64,000 bases of DNA, taken from Vreelandella lionensis (GTDB lineage Bacteria > Pseudomonadota > Gammaproteobacteria > Pseudomonadales > Halomonadaceae). Location of the stretch: assembly GCF_002087295.1 (NCBI RefSeq), contig NZ_MWVI01000099.1, forward strand, positions 159,658 through 223,657, in the 5' to 3' direction. Shown here in pieces: positions 1 through 9,162 of this stretch (position 1 is the stretch's first letter; each line of letters opens with the position of its first letter). The position numbers and the translations under genes are program-made. A model generated the notes under the pieces. The model was not told the origin of the DNA, did no database searches, and was given only the letters and a program-made list of their open reading frames with translations.

Positions 1-1
1 G

Positions 2-445
2 ATCGATATGCCGCCGGGCACGGGTGACATCCAGCTAACGCTGGCGCAGAAAGTGCCGGTATCTGGTGCTGTGATCGTCACGCCACCGCAAGACATCGCG
101 CTATTGGATGCCCGTAAAGGCATCGAAATGTTCCGCAAAGTGAACGTGCCTGTGCTGGGCGTGGTGGAGAACATGAGCCTGTACCACTGCGAGAAGTGCG
201 GCCATGAAGCCGCGATTTTTGGCACTGGCGGTGGCGACCGTATTGCGGAGGAGTACGACACTACCGTGTTGGGACGTTTGCCGCTGACCCTGTCGATTCG
301 CGAGCTGGCAGATTCTGGACGCCCAAGCGTGGTTTCCGCGCCAGGCAGGGCCGTTAGCCGTACCTTTGCCGAGATTGCCAGCCAAGTAGCGCAGTCCGGC
401 AGAGCTAGCCAAAGCGGCGGCCCTACGATTTCTTTTAGCGAGTGA
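2..445 (+). CDS. mrp: Mrp/ApbC family iron-sulfur cluster carrier ATPase, C-terminal part
   Basis: The gene is cut by the left window edge; about 147 C-terminal residues remain, open in frame from base 2. The Mrp signature MPPGTGD opens the fragment. It is followed by the P-loop NTPase core with TPQDIAL-like and GVVENMS segments, then a CEKCG pair near residue 62 that in this family bridges a 4Fe-4S cluster in the dimer. Family members are cytosolic ATPases that carry or transfer Fe-S clusters. It lies 11 bases upstream of dcd on the same strand, so co-transcription is likely. The N-terminal Walker A region is outside the window. Confidence 0.9.
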   Translation: MDMPPGTGDIQLTLAQKVPVSGAVIVTPPQDIALLDARKGIEMFRKVNVPVLGVVENMSLYHCEKCGHEAAIFGTGGGDRIAEEYDTTVLGRLPLTLSIRELADSGRPSVVSAPGRAVSRTFAEIASQVAQSGRASQSGGPTISFSE

Positions 446-456
446 TGAAGTAACCG

Positions 457-1023
457 ATGAGCATTAAATCAGACAAGTGGATTCGCCGAATGGCGCAGAG
501 CGATGCCATGATCGAGCCTTTCGAGGCAGAGCAGGTGCGCTATGTGAACGATCAGCGGGTGATCTCCTATGGTACTTCCAGCTATGGCTATGATGTACGC
601 TGCGCCGATGAGTTTAAGGTATTTACCAACATTCACTCGGCGATTGTTGACCCTAAAGCCTTCGACGACAAAAGCTTTGTCGATGTGAAGGGCGATGTTT
701 GCATCATTCCGCCAAACTCTTTTGCGCTGGCGCGGACGGTGGAGTATTTCCGCATCCCGCGTAATGTGCTGACCATTTGTCTGGGCAAATCCACCTACGC
801 GCGCTGTGGCATCATCGTCAACGTGACGCCGCTGGAGCCTGAGTGGGAAGGGCACGTGACGCTGGAATTCTCCAACACCACCAACCTGCCCGCGAAGATC
901 TATGCCCATGAAGGCGTCGCCCAGATGCTCTTCCTGGAGTCGGATGAGGTGTGTGAAACCTCTTATAAAGATAGGGGTGGTAAGTACATGGGCCAACGTG
1001 GCGTGACGTTGCCGCGTACCTAA
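457..1023 (+). CDS. dcd: dCTP deaminase
   Basis: Deaminates dCTP to dUTP, feeding dUTPase and thymidylate synthesis in the cytosol. The 188-residue product is close to the usual length of about 190. The trimeric dUTPase-like fold is recognisable: SYGYDVR near residue 42, [10 protein letters not shown] near 109-118, and [10 protein letters not shown] near 124-133, which holds the catalytic glutamate region. The C-terminus has the nucleotide-capping [13 protein letters not shown] segment. The ATG is the only sensible start, directly after mrp. A strong hairpin with a T-run follows the stop, so this is probably the last gene of its transcript. Confidence 0.96.
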   Translation: MSIKSDKWIRRMAQSDAMIEPFEAEQVRYVNDQRVISYGTSSYGYDVRCADEFKVFTNIHSAIVDPKAFDDKSFVDVKGDVCIIPPNSFALARTVEYFRIPRNVLTICLGKSTYARCGIIVNVTPLEPEWEGHVTLEFSNTTNLPAKIYAHEGVAQMLFLESDEVCETSYKDRGGKYMGQRGVTLPRT

Positions 1024-1043
1024 TACGCCTTCTGTGCTACTAA

Positions 1044-1082
1044 AAAAGCCTTGCCGCATCACTGCGGCAAGGCTTTTTTTTA
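1044..1082. terminator. Bidirectional intrinsic terminator between dcd and purN
   Basis: A perfect stem GCCTTGCCGCA / TGCGGCAAGGC with a 4-base loop is flanked by an A-run on the left and a T-run on the right. It therefore works in both directions, ending dcd on the plus strand and purMN on the minus strand. Confidence 0.9.
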
Positions 1083-1099
1083 ACGGAGGCTCTGAGAGA

Positions 1100-1843
1100 T
1101 TAGGCGTCGTCGATCTCTTCATCCAGCTCTTCAGCGGCATCCGCATGGGAGAGGCGCATGCCGTACGGCGGAAGCGGGTGGCCGTCCATGGTGGCACCCT
1201 CTGCGTTGTACTGCAGGCGTCCTTCCAGGAACCACTGCACCGCAATCGGGAAGATCAGGTGCTCGCGCGCGTGGACTTTCTCCTTTAGCGTCTCCACCGT
1301 GTCATCTGAGCTAACCTGCAGCTCCGCTTGCAGCACAACGGGGCCGCCATCGAGTTCTTCAGTGACAGAGTGTACGCTGCAGCCGTGGTGCGAGGCGCCA
1401 TCAGCTAATGCACGTGCATGGGTGTTCAAGCCCTGGTAAGCCGGCAGCAGTGAGGGGTGAATATTAAGCATCCGCCCCAAGAAACGCTGTACAAAACGCG
1501 GTGTTAGAATGCGCATAAAGCCCGCTAGAACGATAACGTCTGGCTCGTGGCGTTCTATCACCTTGATCAGCGCGCCATCGTAAGCATCGCGGCTATCGTA
1601 TTCACGATGGGGAAGTACTACCGCTTCGATGCCTGCTTCATGGGCACGTTTCAAGCCATAGGCATCGGGCTCGTTGGAGATCACTGCAACGATCTCACCG
1701 CCCAAGCGGTCATGCCGCTGAGCATCAATGAGCGCCTGTAGATTACTGCCACTGCCAGAGATCAGTACCACCACGCGGCGTGCGCCCACAGGATCAGGCG
1801 TCATGCCGTTTAGGGTGTCGCTGCTGTAGTCGGTGCTGCTCAT
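1100..1843 (-). CDS. purN: Phosphoribosylglycinamide formyltransferase (GART 1)
   Basis: Transfers formyl from 10-formyl-THF to GAR in step 3 of de novo purine synthesis. Motifs visible: substrate loop ISGSGSNLQ near residue 29, the catalytic [12 protein letters not shown] segment, the HGCSVH histidine and ELDGGP with the catalytic aspartate. At 247 residues it is longer than the usual 210-220. The extra residues are a short polar N-terminus and an acidic C-terminal tail ([10 protein letters not shown]). The start overlaps the purM stop as ATGA, which argues for translational coupling and supports this start over the internal Met 14. It is the second gene of a purMN operon. Confidence 0.95.
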   Translation of the reverse strand: MSSTDYSSDTLNGMTPDPVGARRVVVLISGSGSNLQALIDAQRHDRLGGEIVAVISNEPDAYGLKRAHEAGIEAVVLPHREYDSRDAYDGALIKVIERHEPDVIVLAGFMRILTPRFVQRFLGRMLNIHPSLLPAYQGLNTHARALADGASHHGCSVHSVTEELDGGPVVLQAELQVSSDDTVETLKEKVHAREHLIFPIAVQWFLEGRLQYNAEGATMDGHPLPPYGMRLSHADAAEELDEEIDDA

Positions 1844-2918
1844 GCGTTGTGGCTCGCTTGGGTGTGGTCGAGTACGACCGCCTCGTCCTGGCGCTGAATA
1901 ATCTGACCGATTTGATAAACGGTCTCGCCCTGGGCCTCAAGGTGCGCCTTAGCGTTCGCTGCCTGCTCTGCGGGCACCACGATGACCATACCAATACCGC
2001 AGTTCAGCACGCGGTGCATTTCGGTTTCGTTGACGTTGCCTTTGGCCTGCAGCCAGTTAAACACTTCAGGGCGCTGCCAGCTGGTGAGGTCAATGTGTGC
2101 TGCCAGGGTGTCTGGTAGAACGCGGGGGATATTTTCCAGCAGGCCGCCGCCAGTAATGTCCGAAAGGGCATGTACGGGAATGTCGGTGCCGCGCATCATG
2201 GAGAGCAGTGATTTTACATAGATGCGCGTAGGGGCCATCAAGGCATCGCCTAGTGGCTTGCCGTCAACGGTTTCTTCCAGGGAAGCATTGCTGACTTCTA
2301 GAATTTTACGAATCAGCGAGTAGCCGTTGGAGTGGGGGCCAGAGGAGGCCAGACCGAGCAGCACATCGCCTTCAGCGACTTTGCTGCCATCCAAAATCTC
2401 AGACTTCTCGACAACGCCTACGCAGAAGCCAGCCAGATCGTAATCGCTGCCTTCGTACATGCCGGGCATTTCTGCGGTTTCACCACCTACCAGTGCGCAG
2501 CCTGCTAGCTCGCAGCCAGCGCCAATACCGGTCACTACGTCGGCAGCAATATCCACATCCAGTTTGCCCGTGGCATAGTAGTCCAGGAAAAGTAGCGGCT
2601 CGGCACCCGCCACGATCAAGTCATCACACACATGGCTACCAGGTCGATGCCGATAGTGTCATGCTTGCCAAGATCCATTGCCAGACGCAGTTTAGTGCCC
2701 ACCCCGTCTGTGCCTGAGACGAGTACCGGCTGTTTATAACCCGCGGGCAGCTCGCACAGTGCGCCGAAACCGCCAAGGCCACCCATCACTTCAGGGCGTG
2801 ATGTGCGCTTGGCAACGTGCTTGATACGATCAACAAGGGCGTTGCCGGCATCAATATCGACGCCTGCGTCTTTGTAGCTGAGAGAGGGAGTAGCCTGGGA
2901 GGGAGAGGTCTCGGTCAT
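1840..2918 (-). CDS. purM: Phosphoribosylformylglycinamidine cyclo-ligase (frame broken by one missing base)
   Basis: AIR synthetase, step 5 of purine synthesis: ATP-dependent ring closure of FGAM. The reading frame runs from MTETSPSQ (AGGAC upstream) through [25 protein letters not shown] and GTDGVGTKL. It breaks after DLVAMCV near base 2624, where the family has ...MCVNDL. Adding one A restores [11 protein letters not shown] and everything to the stop, including GGETAEMPG and the SSGPHSNG loop. With that base the protein is 359 residues, slightly longer than E. coli PurM (345). I read this as a sequencing error in an AA pair, not a real split gene. Confidence 0.92.
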
Positions 2919-3117
2919 GACAGGTCCTGTGAAGCCTATGCAAAGCTGCAATGCGATTGTGCTGGCAAGTAGCCAGTGCCGGAGCAATAACGGGGTGCGA
3001 TTGTATCACTCAGCGACGTAAGTCGCATCGATGTGACGCGTTATCAGGTGCGCTGCGAGCAACTTTTGTTACTATTCAAGCATTACCGCTGACCGTATAT
3101 CCAGGAAGGAGCGTGGA

Positions 3118-4231
3118 ATGAGAAACTCAAGGTGGGGAATTGCGCTACTTGTCGCGCTGGTTGGCACGGTTTACTTTCTCGATGCAGTACTGATGCCCTT
3201 TATTGCTGGGTTGATATTGGCGTACTTGGCCGACCCATTGACCAATTATTTCCAACGCCTGGGAATGAAGCGTACTTGGGCAGTCAGCAGCGTGTTTTTA
3301 GTCCTGATGATTGTTCTGGCGCTGAGCTTACTTATTCTTATTCCGCTGGTGGTGCAACAGATTAAGCAACTGGGCGAAGCGCTCCCGGGCGTGCTTAACT
3401 GGATTGAAGGCGTATTGGCTCCACAGGTGCAAGAGTGGACGGGCTATGACCTCGCCTCCGAGCTGAGCAATGTACGTGAAACGCTGGTTGAAAACTGGCG
3501 TGATGCGGGTAGTTACGTTGCCCAGGCGTTAGGCCAGATTGGCCGCTCGGGTATGGCGTTTGTCTCTTGGGTCACCTATGTAGCGCTGATTCCTGTGGTG
3601 ACGTTTTATTTGCTGCTGGATTGGGAGCGCATGCTTAACAATATGGCGAATCTAGTACCTCGCCAGTGGGTGGACGATACGTTTCGCTTGGCACGTCGCT
3701 GTGATGAGGTATTAGCCTCGTTTTTACGCGGTCAACTGCTGGTCATGCTTTGCTTGGGTATTATCTACGCAGTGGGTTTAACCCTGCTGGGGCTTAACTT
3801 TGGCCTGCTGATTGGCGTGCTCTCTGGGCTATTGAGCATCGTGCCGTTGTTAGGTTTTATCGTCGGGCTAGTAATTGCTCTGGTGGTGGCACTGTTTCAG
3901 TTTGATACGTGGTGGGCGCTACTAGGCGTCATTGCCGTGTTTGGTCTGGGGCAAGTGGCTGAAAGCGTGGTGCTGCAGCCGAAGCTATTAGGCGATAAGA
4001 TTGGCCTGCATCCGGTAGCAGTTATTTTTGCCGTACTGGCGGGTGGGGGATCTCTTTGGTTTAACTGGGGTGTTGTTAGCGCTTCCGGCGGCGGCGGTGA
4101 TTATGGTGCTGCTGCGAGAAGTAAAAGATCGTTATAAAAATAGTGCGCTGTATGATGCACGGTCAGAACCATTAGAACAGCAAACACAGCATGATGAGCT
4201 GGGTCGCGACGACAAAAGGGAGTCATCATGA
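3118..4231 (+). CDS. AI-2E family transporter (PerM-like permease), frame broken near its C-terminus
   Basis: Polytopic inner-membrane protein of the PF01594 family, about 370 residues when repaired. Hydrophobic segments occupy roughly residues 8-45, 65-90, 150-175, 210-270 and 290-340, with the long extracytoplasmic region near residues 90-150 typical of the family. Substrates are poorly known; some members export small signals, others are Na+/H+ antiporters. A G-run at 4045-4049 carries one extra G. Removing it restores GDLFGLTGVLLALPAAAVIM and a charged tail. The repaired stop overlaps the hda start as ATGA, which independently supports the longer frame. A PerM-type gene just upstream of hda is a common gammaproteobacterial arrangement. 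Confidence 0.85.
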
Positions 4232-4932
4232 GCCGAGTACCGGCACAGCTACCGCTTGGGGTAGGGCTGCGCGACGATGCTACGTTTAATAATTACTACG
4301 CATCCAGTGCCAATGCTTCGTTGGTAGACCACTTAAGCCATCAGCTAATGCCTGGCTCAGAGCCGTTTCTTTATCTATGGGGCGCGCCGGGCAGTGGCCG
4401 TAGCCATCTTTTGCAAGCGGCCTGCCATGCGGCCTCTGATCAAGACAAACGAGCGCTCTATTTACCTCTGGCTGATTTAGGTCATTTCCCCCCGCTGATG
4501 CTAGAGGATATTGAGCGTCTTGATTTAGTCGCGATTGATGACCTTGAGTATGTGATAGGCCTTAAGCGCTGGGGGGAAGCGCTATTTCACGCGTTTAATC
4601 GCTTACGGGATGCGGGCAAAGCATTACTGATTGCCGCCAATAAGCCTCCACGCCACTTGGAAGTAGCCCTACCGGATTTGGCATCGCGTCTTGCCTGGGG
4701 GGTAACGTTTCATCTACATCCTATGGATGATAGTGATCGCTTGGCCGCCTTAAAGCTGCGTGCGAATGTCCGCGGGATGCAACTACCGGATGACGTTGGA
4801 CGCTACATTATGCATCGTGGCCCAAGGGAGCTAGGGGAGCTGTGTCGAGCGTTGGAAACGTTGGATCAAGCGTCACTCTCTGCGAAACGCAAACTCACCA
4901 TTCCTTTCGTGAAATCCGCGCTTAATTGGTAA
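4228..4932 (+). CDS. hda: DnaA regulatory inactivator Hda
   Basis: AAA+ protein that, with the DNA-loaded beta clamp, stimulates hydrolysis of DnaA-bound ATP and so limits re-initiation at oriC. The product of 234 residues equals E. coli Hda in length. The N-terminal PAQLPLGVGLRDDATF segment contains the clamp-binding-like QLPLGV motif. Walker A is GAPGSGRSHLL near residues 51-61, with R replacing the usual K/T region as in other Hda proteins. Walker B is LDLVAIDDLE near 99-108, and the arginine-finger/sensor region follows ALPDLASRL. The start overlaps the stop of the upstream permease. Confidence 0.94.
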   Translation: MSRVPAQLPLGVGLRDDATFNNYYASSANASLVDHLSHQLMPGSEPFLYLWGAPGSGRSHLLQAACHAASDQDKRALYLPLADLGHFPPLMLEDIERLDLVAIDDLEYVIGLKRWGEALFHAFNRLRDAGKALLIAANKPPRHLEVALPDLASRLAWGVTFHLHPMDDSDRLAALKLRANVRGMQLPDDVGRYIMHRGPRELGELCRALETLDQASLSAKRKLTIPFVKSALNW

Positions 4933-4933
4933 A

Positions 4934-4963
4934 ACGCCCCTGCCAGAGAACTGGCAAGGGCGT
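4934..4963. terminator. Hairpin between convergent hda and phasin genes, probable terminator
   Basis: Interrupted inverted repeat ACGCCCC-TGCCAG / CTGGCA-AGGGCGT with an AGAA loop directly after the hda stop. Only a weak T-rich stretch follows on the plus strand; on the minus strand the stem is followed by TTTT from the AAAA at 4930-4934. It may serve either convergent gene. Confidence 0.5.
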
Positions 4964-5012
4964 CATCTAGCCGCTTTTAAGTTGCTGAATCGCTTTCGCG
5001 ATCAGTTCAACA

Positions 5013-5387
5013 TTAGGCAGTTTTGCTCATTTTGCTGGCAGTAGCTTGTGCCTGCTTAACGTTATCTTCCGTCAGCTTTTGGCTCTTCTGCAAGAAGTCC
5101 TGCTGCAGTGATACCACTTTGTCTGCATCACCTTTGACGCGCTCAGCCAACTCTTTGGCTACTTTCTGCTGGCCTTCCATGTAGCTGCGCAGGCCCTCAG
5201 CGTCTTTAACGCTCATCAGCTGGCGCATTTGTGCAATGCCGGTATCAACATAGGCTTTGTTAGCGTCTAGCTGAGCGTTTAGCAGTTTTTCAGAATAGTC
5301 GATGCTGAGGCTCATGTAGGCACGTGCCGGAGCCATAAACAGGTTATCGAACTGCTGAGTCATTTCATTGGTGTTAAAGGTACGCAT
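5013..5387 (-). CDS. Phasin family protein
   Basis: Small amphipathic helical protein of 124 residues in the phasin_2-like group, which coats polyhydroxyalkanoate granules. The sequence is almost all predicted helix, rich in Ala, Gln, Lys and Glu, without Cys. It includes the typical FDNLFMAPARAYMSLSIDYSEKL opening and a long helical segment ending SKMSKTA. The ATG at 5387 has AGGAG eight bases upstream; the in-frame GTG nine bases earlier abuts that site and is unlikely. It implies that the host makes PHA, as Halomonas does, but no PHA synthase is in the window. Transcribed divergently from fumC. Confidence 0.8.
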   Translation of the reverse strand: MRTFNTNEMTQQFDNLFMAPARAYMSLSIDYSEKLLNAQLDANKAYVDTGIAQMRQLMSVKDAEGLRSYMEGQQKVAKELAERVKGDADKVVSLQQDFLQKSQKLTEDNVKQAQATASKMSKTA

Positions 5388-5690
5388 AATCAACACTCCT
5401 GTGCCATTGCTAAGGTCTGTGGGCTGCTAAGCTAAACCCAAGACGATTCGTTTATCAGCGACGGCGAGCTAAGGAATGCACCGTTACTGATCTGGGTTAT
5501 CTTGCATTGCAGCATAGCAAGCGGTTTTGTGCAGTGCAACAATTTGGGCAAAATAAACCTTGAAAACGCGCCCAGCCAGCTTGGTGGTTTACCAAACCGG
5601 GCGGGGTGGCTAGGCTGAAGCGTAGAGAGAATCGTTATCAATGGAGTGGTGTTAGTTCAAATGCTGCTGATGACTTAACAGGAGTGTGGA

Positions 5691-7066
5691 ATGGATACGC
5701 GTATTGAACGAGATAGCATGGGAGAGCTTGAGGTACCGGCAAAGGCGCTTTACGGTGCCCAAACCCAGCGTGCCATTAATAATTTTCCCGTCTCAGGCAC
5801 GCCCATGCCGGTGGCATTTGTGCATGCCGTGGCACGCATTAAGCTAGCGGCTGCTCGTAGCAATCACCAGCTAGGTCTATTAGATGCCGAGCGCGCGCAG
5901 GCTATCGAAAAAGCCGCACAAGCGGTGATTGATGGCCAGCATGACGACCATTTCCCCATTGACGTTTTCCAGACTGGCTCGGGCACCTCCACCAATATGA
6001 ACGTGAATGAGGTGCTGGCGACGTTGGCTAGCCGTGAGGGGTCGAGGTGGCGCGCAACGATCACGTTAATATGGGCCAATCCAGTAACGATGGGATCCCG
6101 ACGGCGCTCCATCTCTCCGCCGCTATCGCCGTGAATGAGTCACTGAGGCCTGCATTAGTCGCGCTACAAGCGACCATTGATCGCCGTGCTGACGAACTCA
6201 GCCATGTCGTTAAAACCGGGCGTACCCATTTGATGGACGCTATGCCTTTGCGGATGGATCAAGAGTTAGGGGCGTGGTCTAGCCAGGTGGGGCAAGCCAT
6301 TGAGCGCTTTGACAGTGCGATGGTGCGGTTATGCCGCCTTGCCCAGGGTGGTACTGCAGTGGGTACGGGGATTAACGCGCCAGAGGGCTTTGCTGACTTA
6401 ATGGCGAAAGAACTGAGCCAACAAACGGGTCTCTCTTTTGTTCCTAACGATAGCTTTTTTGCCAGCTTGGCTTCGCAAGACGCTGCGGTGGAATTATCCG
6501 GCCAGCTGAAAGGCTTCGCCTGCGTGGTGATGAAGATCGCCAACGACCTACGCTGGATGAACTCGGGGCCGCTGGCCGGGCTGGGTGAAATTGAGCTTGA
6601 AGCGCTGCAGCCGGGTAGCTCTATTATGCCGGGCAAAGTCAACCCGGTGATTCCCGAGTCGGCGGCACAGGCGGCGGCGCAGGTGATGGGGTTAGATACG
6701 GCGATCACAGTGGCGGGGCGGAGGGGGAATTTCCAGCTTAACGTTATGCTGCCGCTGGTGGCGTCTAATCTGCTCACGTCAATTACTCTGATGAGTAATA
6801 CCGCCAAGCTGTTGGCTGAGCGTGCTATCGCAACTTTCAAAGTGCGTGAAGATAACCTGCAGGTGCCGCTGGCGCGTAACCCGATTTTGGTGACCGCGCT
6901 GAACAGTGTGATTGGCTACAACGCGGCCGCCGCGATTGCTAAAAAGGCATATCAAGCAGGACGGCCGATTATCGATGTCGCGGAAGAGGAGACTGACCTG
7001 GACCGCGCCACCCTAGAGCGCCTGCTTGATCCCACCGTATTAACGCAAGGCGGTGTGCCCGAGTAA
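5691..7066 (+). CDS. fumC: Class II fumarate hydratase (frame broken by one missing G)
   Basis: Oxygen-stable, iron-free fumarase of the TCA cycle (fumarate to L-malate). Reads [28 protein letters not shown], then [18 protein letters not shown], the substrate-binding region. It breaks in the G-run at 6038-6041 after ASREG; one added G gives [18 protein letters not shown]. The superfamily signature [11 protein letters not shown] is present near repaired residue 313, and the protein ends at about 458 residues, as expected for FumC. After QSSND this sequence has GIPTA where V or T is usual, possibly another base error. AGGAG lies just upstream of the ATG. Confidence 0.93.
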
Positions 7067-7103
7067 CCTATTCCATCCTACGCCTAGCGATTGGGTAAAA
7101 CGG

Positions 7104-8174
7104 TTAAGTTTGCTGCGTCTCCGTTTTGCCCTTTTCAATGGTTTCGCTGGCTTCCTGGCGCTCTTCTTGACTGGCTTTTGGTGTTTCATGCTCGTTCTGG
7201 CGAGTAGGGCGATAGCAGAGTGTGGCCAGAATAGGGAAATGGTCAGACCCAAAGGCATCCAAGCGCTGCATGCTGTCCAGCGTAAAGTGCTCACTGACAA
7301 AGACGTGATCTAACGGCCAGCGCAGGACCGGGTAGTTAGCGTGAAACGTGCTGAACATGCCCCGGCCACGACGAGGGTCAAGCATGCCGCTGATGCGGCA
7401 GAAGCGTCGGGTGGTGCGCGACCAAGCAACATCGTTTAGATCGCCTGCGACCAGAGTGGCAGAAGGGTGGCGATGAATTTCCTTACCAACTAACAGTAGT
7501 TCAGCATCGCGCCAGAGCGACTTCTCACTTTCACTGGGTGCTGGCGGACGCGGGTGAAGAGCGTATAGGCGGATTCTGTCGCCGCTTTCCAGCGTGACAT
7601 AGGTATGGATAGAGGGAATGTCATCCTGAATCAGCCACTTTACCTCGGTCTCGCTGAGGGTTAGTCGCGAAGACATATGCATGCCGTAAAGATTATCGAG
7701 CGGAATTTTGACGCTATTAGGCCACTTATCCTCTAACGCTTGATCCAGTTGATCCTGCCACCACTGGTCCGACTCCAGCGTTAGCACAATATCGGGCTGG
7801 TATTGCTCAATCATACTGAGCAATTTATCCGCCTTGCGATTCGGAGTAAGCACATTGGCGATCAGCAGGGTGATTTTTTGATTGCTTGGCGCCTCATGGG
7901 TCGATTTCACTTGAACGGGCCAGAGACGCGTCCAAGGGATGATGTAACGCAGCTGTATCAGCAGGGTAAGCAGCGATAAGCCTGTCGATGCCATTCGCCA
8001 TTTACCTGGCTCCAGCAGCATCCAGCTTGCTAGCGCACATACCCCAGCGAGTCAGGCAATCTGCAGGCGGGGAAACTCAAAACTGCGTATCCACCACCAG
8101 CGCAATTTTTTTCGAGCAATTAACGTGGGAAGTAGCAGTAAAGCGGCGATGCATCCTAGCAAAGGCCCTAGCAA
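7104..8174 (-). CDS. Endonuclease/exonuclease/phosphatase family membrane-anchored protein, interrupted by an in-frame TGA
   Basis: The C-terminal 270 residues form an EEP (DNase I-like) hydrolase domain: ANVLTPNRK, the metal-binding LTLESDQWW, YALHPRPP, VAGDLND and the terminal FGSDHFPILATL motif. Substrate is unknown. Upstream, the same frame encodes two hydrophobic helices beginning at a TTG codon with an excellent AAGGAGG site six to seven bases before it, so the full protein would be about 356 residues, as in family members with N-terminal membrane helices. A TGA at 8052-8054 interrupts the second helix. As read, only a form starting at the ATG at 8021, which has no clear ribosome site, could be made. 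One transition (TGG or CGA to TGA) explains it. Confidence 0.75.
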
Positions 8175-8310
8175 AACTTACCTCCTTATTTCACGGGCGA
8201 TCAGTATTAATCTATGTCCAGCTTAGTCCTTAGGTTTGATAAGTGTCGACATTATTCATAGAAACAGCGATAAGGTACTCGTTGGTAAGGGTGTGAAGAA
8301 TAAAAACTAC

Positions 8311-8338
8311 TTGCAATTCAGCTATGAAGCCGTAGAAT
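8311..8338 (+). promoter_or_regulatory. Sigma70-type promoter for the tRNA-Val locus
   Basis: TTGCAA and TAGAAT are separated by 16 bases. They end 18 bases before the truncated tRNA copy and 72 bases before the complete tRNA gene. No other promoter candidate of this quality is visible between the preceding gene and the tRNA. Confidence 0.55.
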
Positions 8339-8356
8339 ACGCATCCGTTGCACAGC

Positions 8357-8386
8357 AGGACCATAGCTCAGTTGGTTAGAGCGCCA
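8357..8386 (+). repeat. Truncated tRNA-Val copy (5' half only)
   Basis: Thirty bases are identical to the first 30 bases of the complete tRNA-Val gene 54 bases downstream: the acceptor 5' strand, the D arm and the start of the anticodon stem. After GCGCCA the sequence departs completely (GTTTTATGAGTGCAAATATTTTCT); no anticodon, T arm or acceptor 3' strand follows. It lies between the promoter and the intact gene and would be transcribed with it. It is most simply the remnant of a tandem tRNA-Val gene that lost its 3' part. Confidence 0.85.
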
Positions 8387-8410
8387 GTTTTATGAGTGCA
8401 AATATTTTCT

Positions 8411-8487
8411 AGGACCATAGCTCAGTTGGTTAGAGCGCCACGTTGACATCGTGGAGGTCGGCGGTTCAAATCCGCCTGGTCCTACCA
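8411..8487 (+). tRNA. tRNA-Val (anticodon GAC)
   Basis: Complete 77-base cloverleaf including the encoded CCA. The acceptor stem is AGGACCA / TGGTCCT, the D arm GCTCAGTTGGTTAGAGC, the anticodon stem CCACG / CGTGG with loop TTGACAT, and the T arm GGCGG-TTCAAAT-CCGCC. Anticodon GAC reads GUC and GUU valine codons. Confidence 0.95.
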
Positions 8488-8493
8488 TATTTC

Positions 8494-8524
8494 AAAAGCC
8501 TCGCTCAATGAGCGGGGCTTTTTT
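8494..8524 (+). terminator. Intrinsic terminator after tRNA-Val
   Basis: Stem AAAAGCC-T-CGCTC / GAGCG-G-GGCTTTTTT with an AAT loop, starting seven bases after the tRNA CCA end and followed by six T residues. Confidence 0.85.
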
Positions 8525-8556
8525 GTGCGTGCGCGCCTGGCTTGCCCGGCCTTGAA

Positions 8557-9027
8557 TCAAAGAAAGTGGGGCAGGTCTGTCTGGCGCATGAATGTGGCGA
8601 CCAGTTACTCGATGCCAACTTGGTCTTCTTGACTAAAGCGCGCATGTTGCGGGCTGTCGATATCCAGAACACCCCAGACAAAGCCATCTGTCACGATAGG
8701 TACCACCAGTTCAGAGTTCGAGTTTGCATCACAGGCGATATGATCAGCAACGGCGTGCACATCGTCGACTCTTTGGGTGGCTTGCTCGCGTGCTGCTGCG
8801 CCACATACCCCTTTGCTAAACGGGATGGGGTGGCAGGCAGGCTTGCCCTGGAAAGGGCCCAGGCAGAGCACCTGCGCTTCGCGCTGAAGATAAAAACCGA
8901 CCCAGTTCAGCTCGCTGAGCTCCTGCTGAATAAACGCGCAGGTTTGGGCGCTGTTGGTCAGCCAGTCGCGGGTATCCAGCAAAGCCTCTAACTGGCGGTT
9001 TAACAGCGTGTAATCGGTTGTCGACAT
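8557..9027 (-). CDS. msrC: Free methionine-(R)-sulfoxide reductase (GAF domain), premature stop near the C-terminus
   Basis: Reduces free Met-R-sulfoxide using thioredoxin. The GAF fold carries all three cysteines that matter in E. coli MsrC: GKPACH, GVCGAAA and HIACDANSNSE, with ELVVPIV and GVLDIDSP. After EDQVGIE a TAA at 8605-8607 ends the frame after 140 residues. The next codons in the same frame, LVATFMRQTDLPHFL and then TGA, are the normal C-terminal helix of the family, so the intact protein would be 156 residues. A CAA-to-TAA transition would explain the stop. The truncated form keeps the active site and could still fold. ATG with a GGAG site upstream. Confidence 0.88.
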
Positions 9028-9043
9028 ACCGTCTCCTTTGGTG

Positions 9044-9078
9044 AAAACGCATCAGGCCAGCCTCTCGGCTGGCCTGAT
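9044..9078 (-). terminator. Intrinsic terminator of the metNIQ operon
   Basis: Perfect 12-bp stem ATCAGGCCAGCC / GGCTGGCCTGAT with a 4-base loop. On the minus strand it is followed by GCGTTTTC. It lies 85 bases beyond the metQ stop, in the short gap before msrC. Confidence 0.75.
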
Positions 9079-9095
9079 AATGCTTCAGATCTACT

Positions 9096-9143
9096 TAAGA
9101 TAGTACTTGAAATAGTACTGAAAATAGCACTTAAGATCGTGCT
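9096..9143. repeat. Four degenerate 12-bp tandem repeats downstream of metQ
   Basis: Consecutive units TAAGATAGTACT, TGAAATAGTACT, GAAAATAGCACT and TAAGATCGTGCT occupy the 3' untranslated region between the metQ stop and its terminator. Units share the core (A)AATAGTACT with one to four mismatches each. No coding role is apparent. Confidence 0.7.
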
Positions 9144-9162
9144 TAAACGAGCGGCCGGAAAA

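Noticed and set aside
469..1245. Long open frame (258 codons) on the minus strand opposite dcd
   Set aside because: It covers the whole of dcd and the terminator, has no family features, and dcd is unambiguous. It is a GC-driven shadow frame.
2600..2640. Programmed frameshifting as an explanation for the split frames in purM, fumC, lexA and others
   Set aside because: No shared slippery heptamer or downstream structure is seen, the directions differ between genes, and the shift sites differ from gene to gene.
6259..6840. 193-codon minus-strand frame inside fumC
   Set aside because: Opposite a conserved enzyme; low-complexity Ser/Ala composition typical of antisense frames.
8052..8054. TGA as selenocysteine in the EEP protein, and TAG as pyrrolysine in gpt
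   Set aside because: Both stops lie in non-catalytic positions (a membrane helix; the Trp position near the Gpt N-terminus), and related proteins have ordinary residues there.
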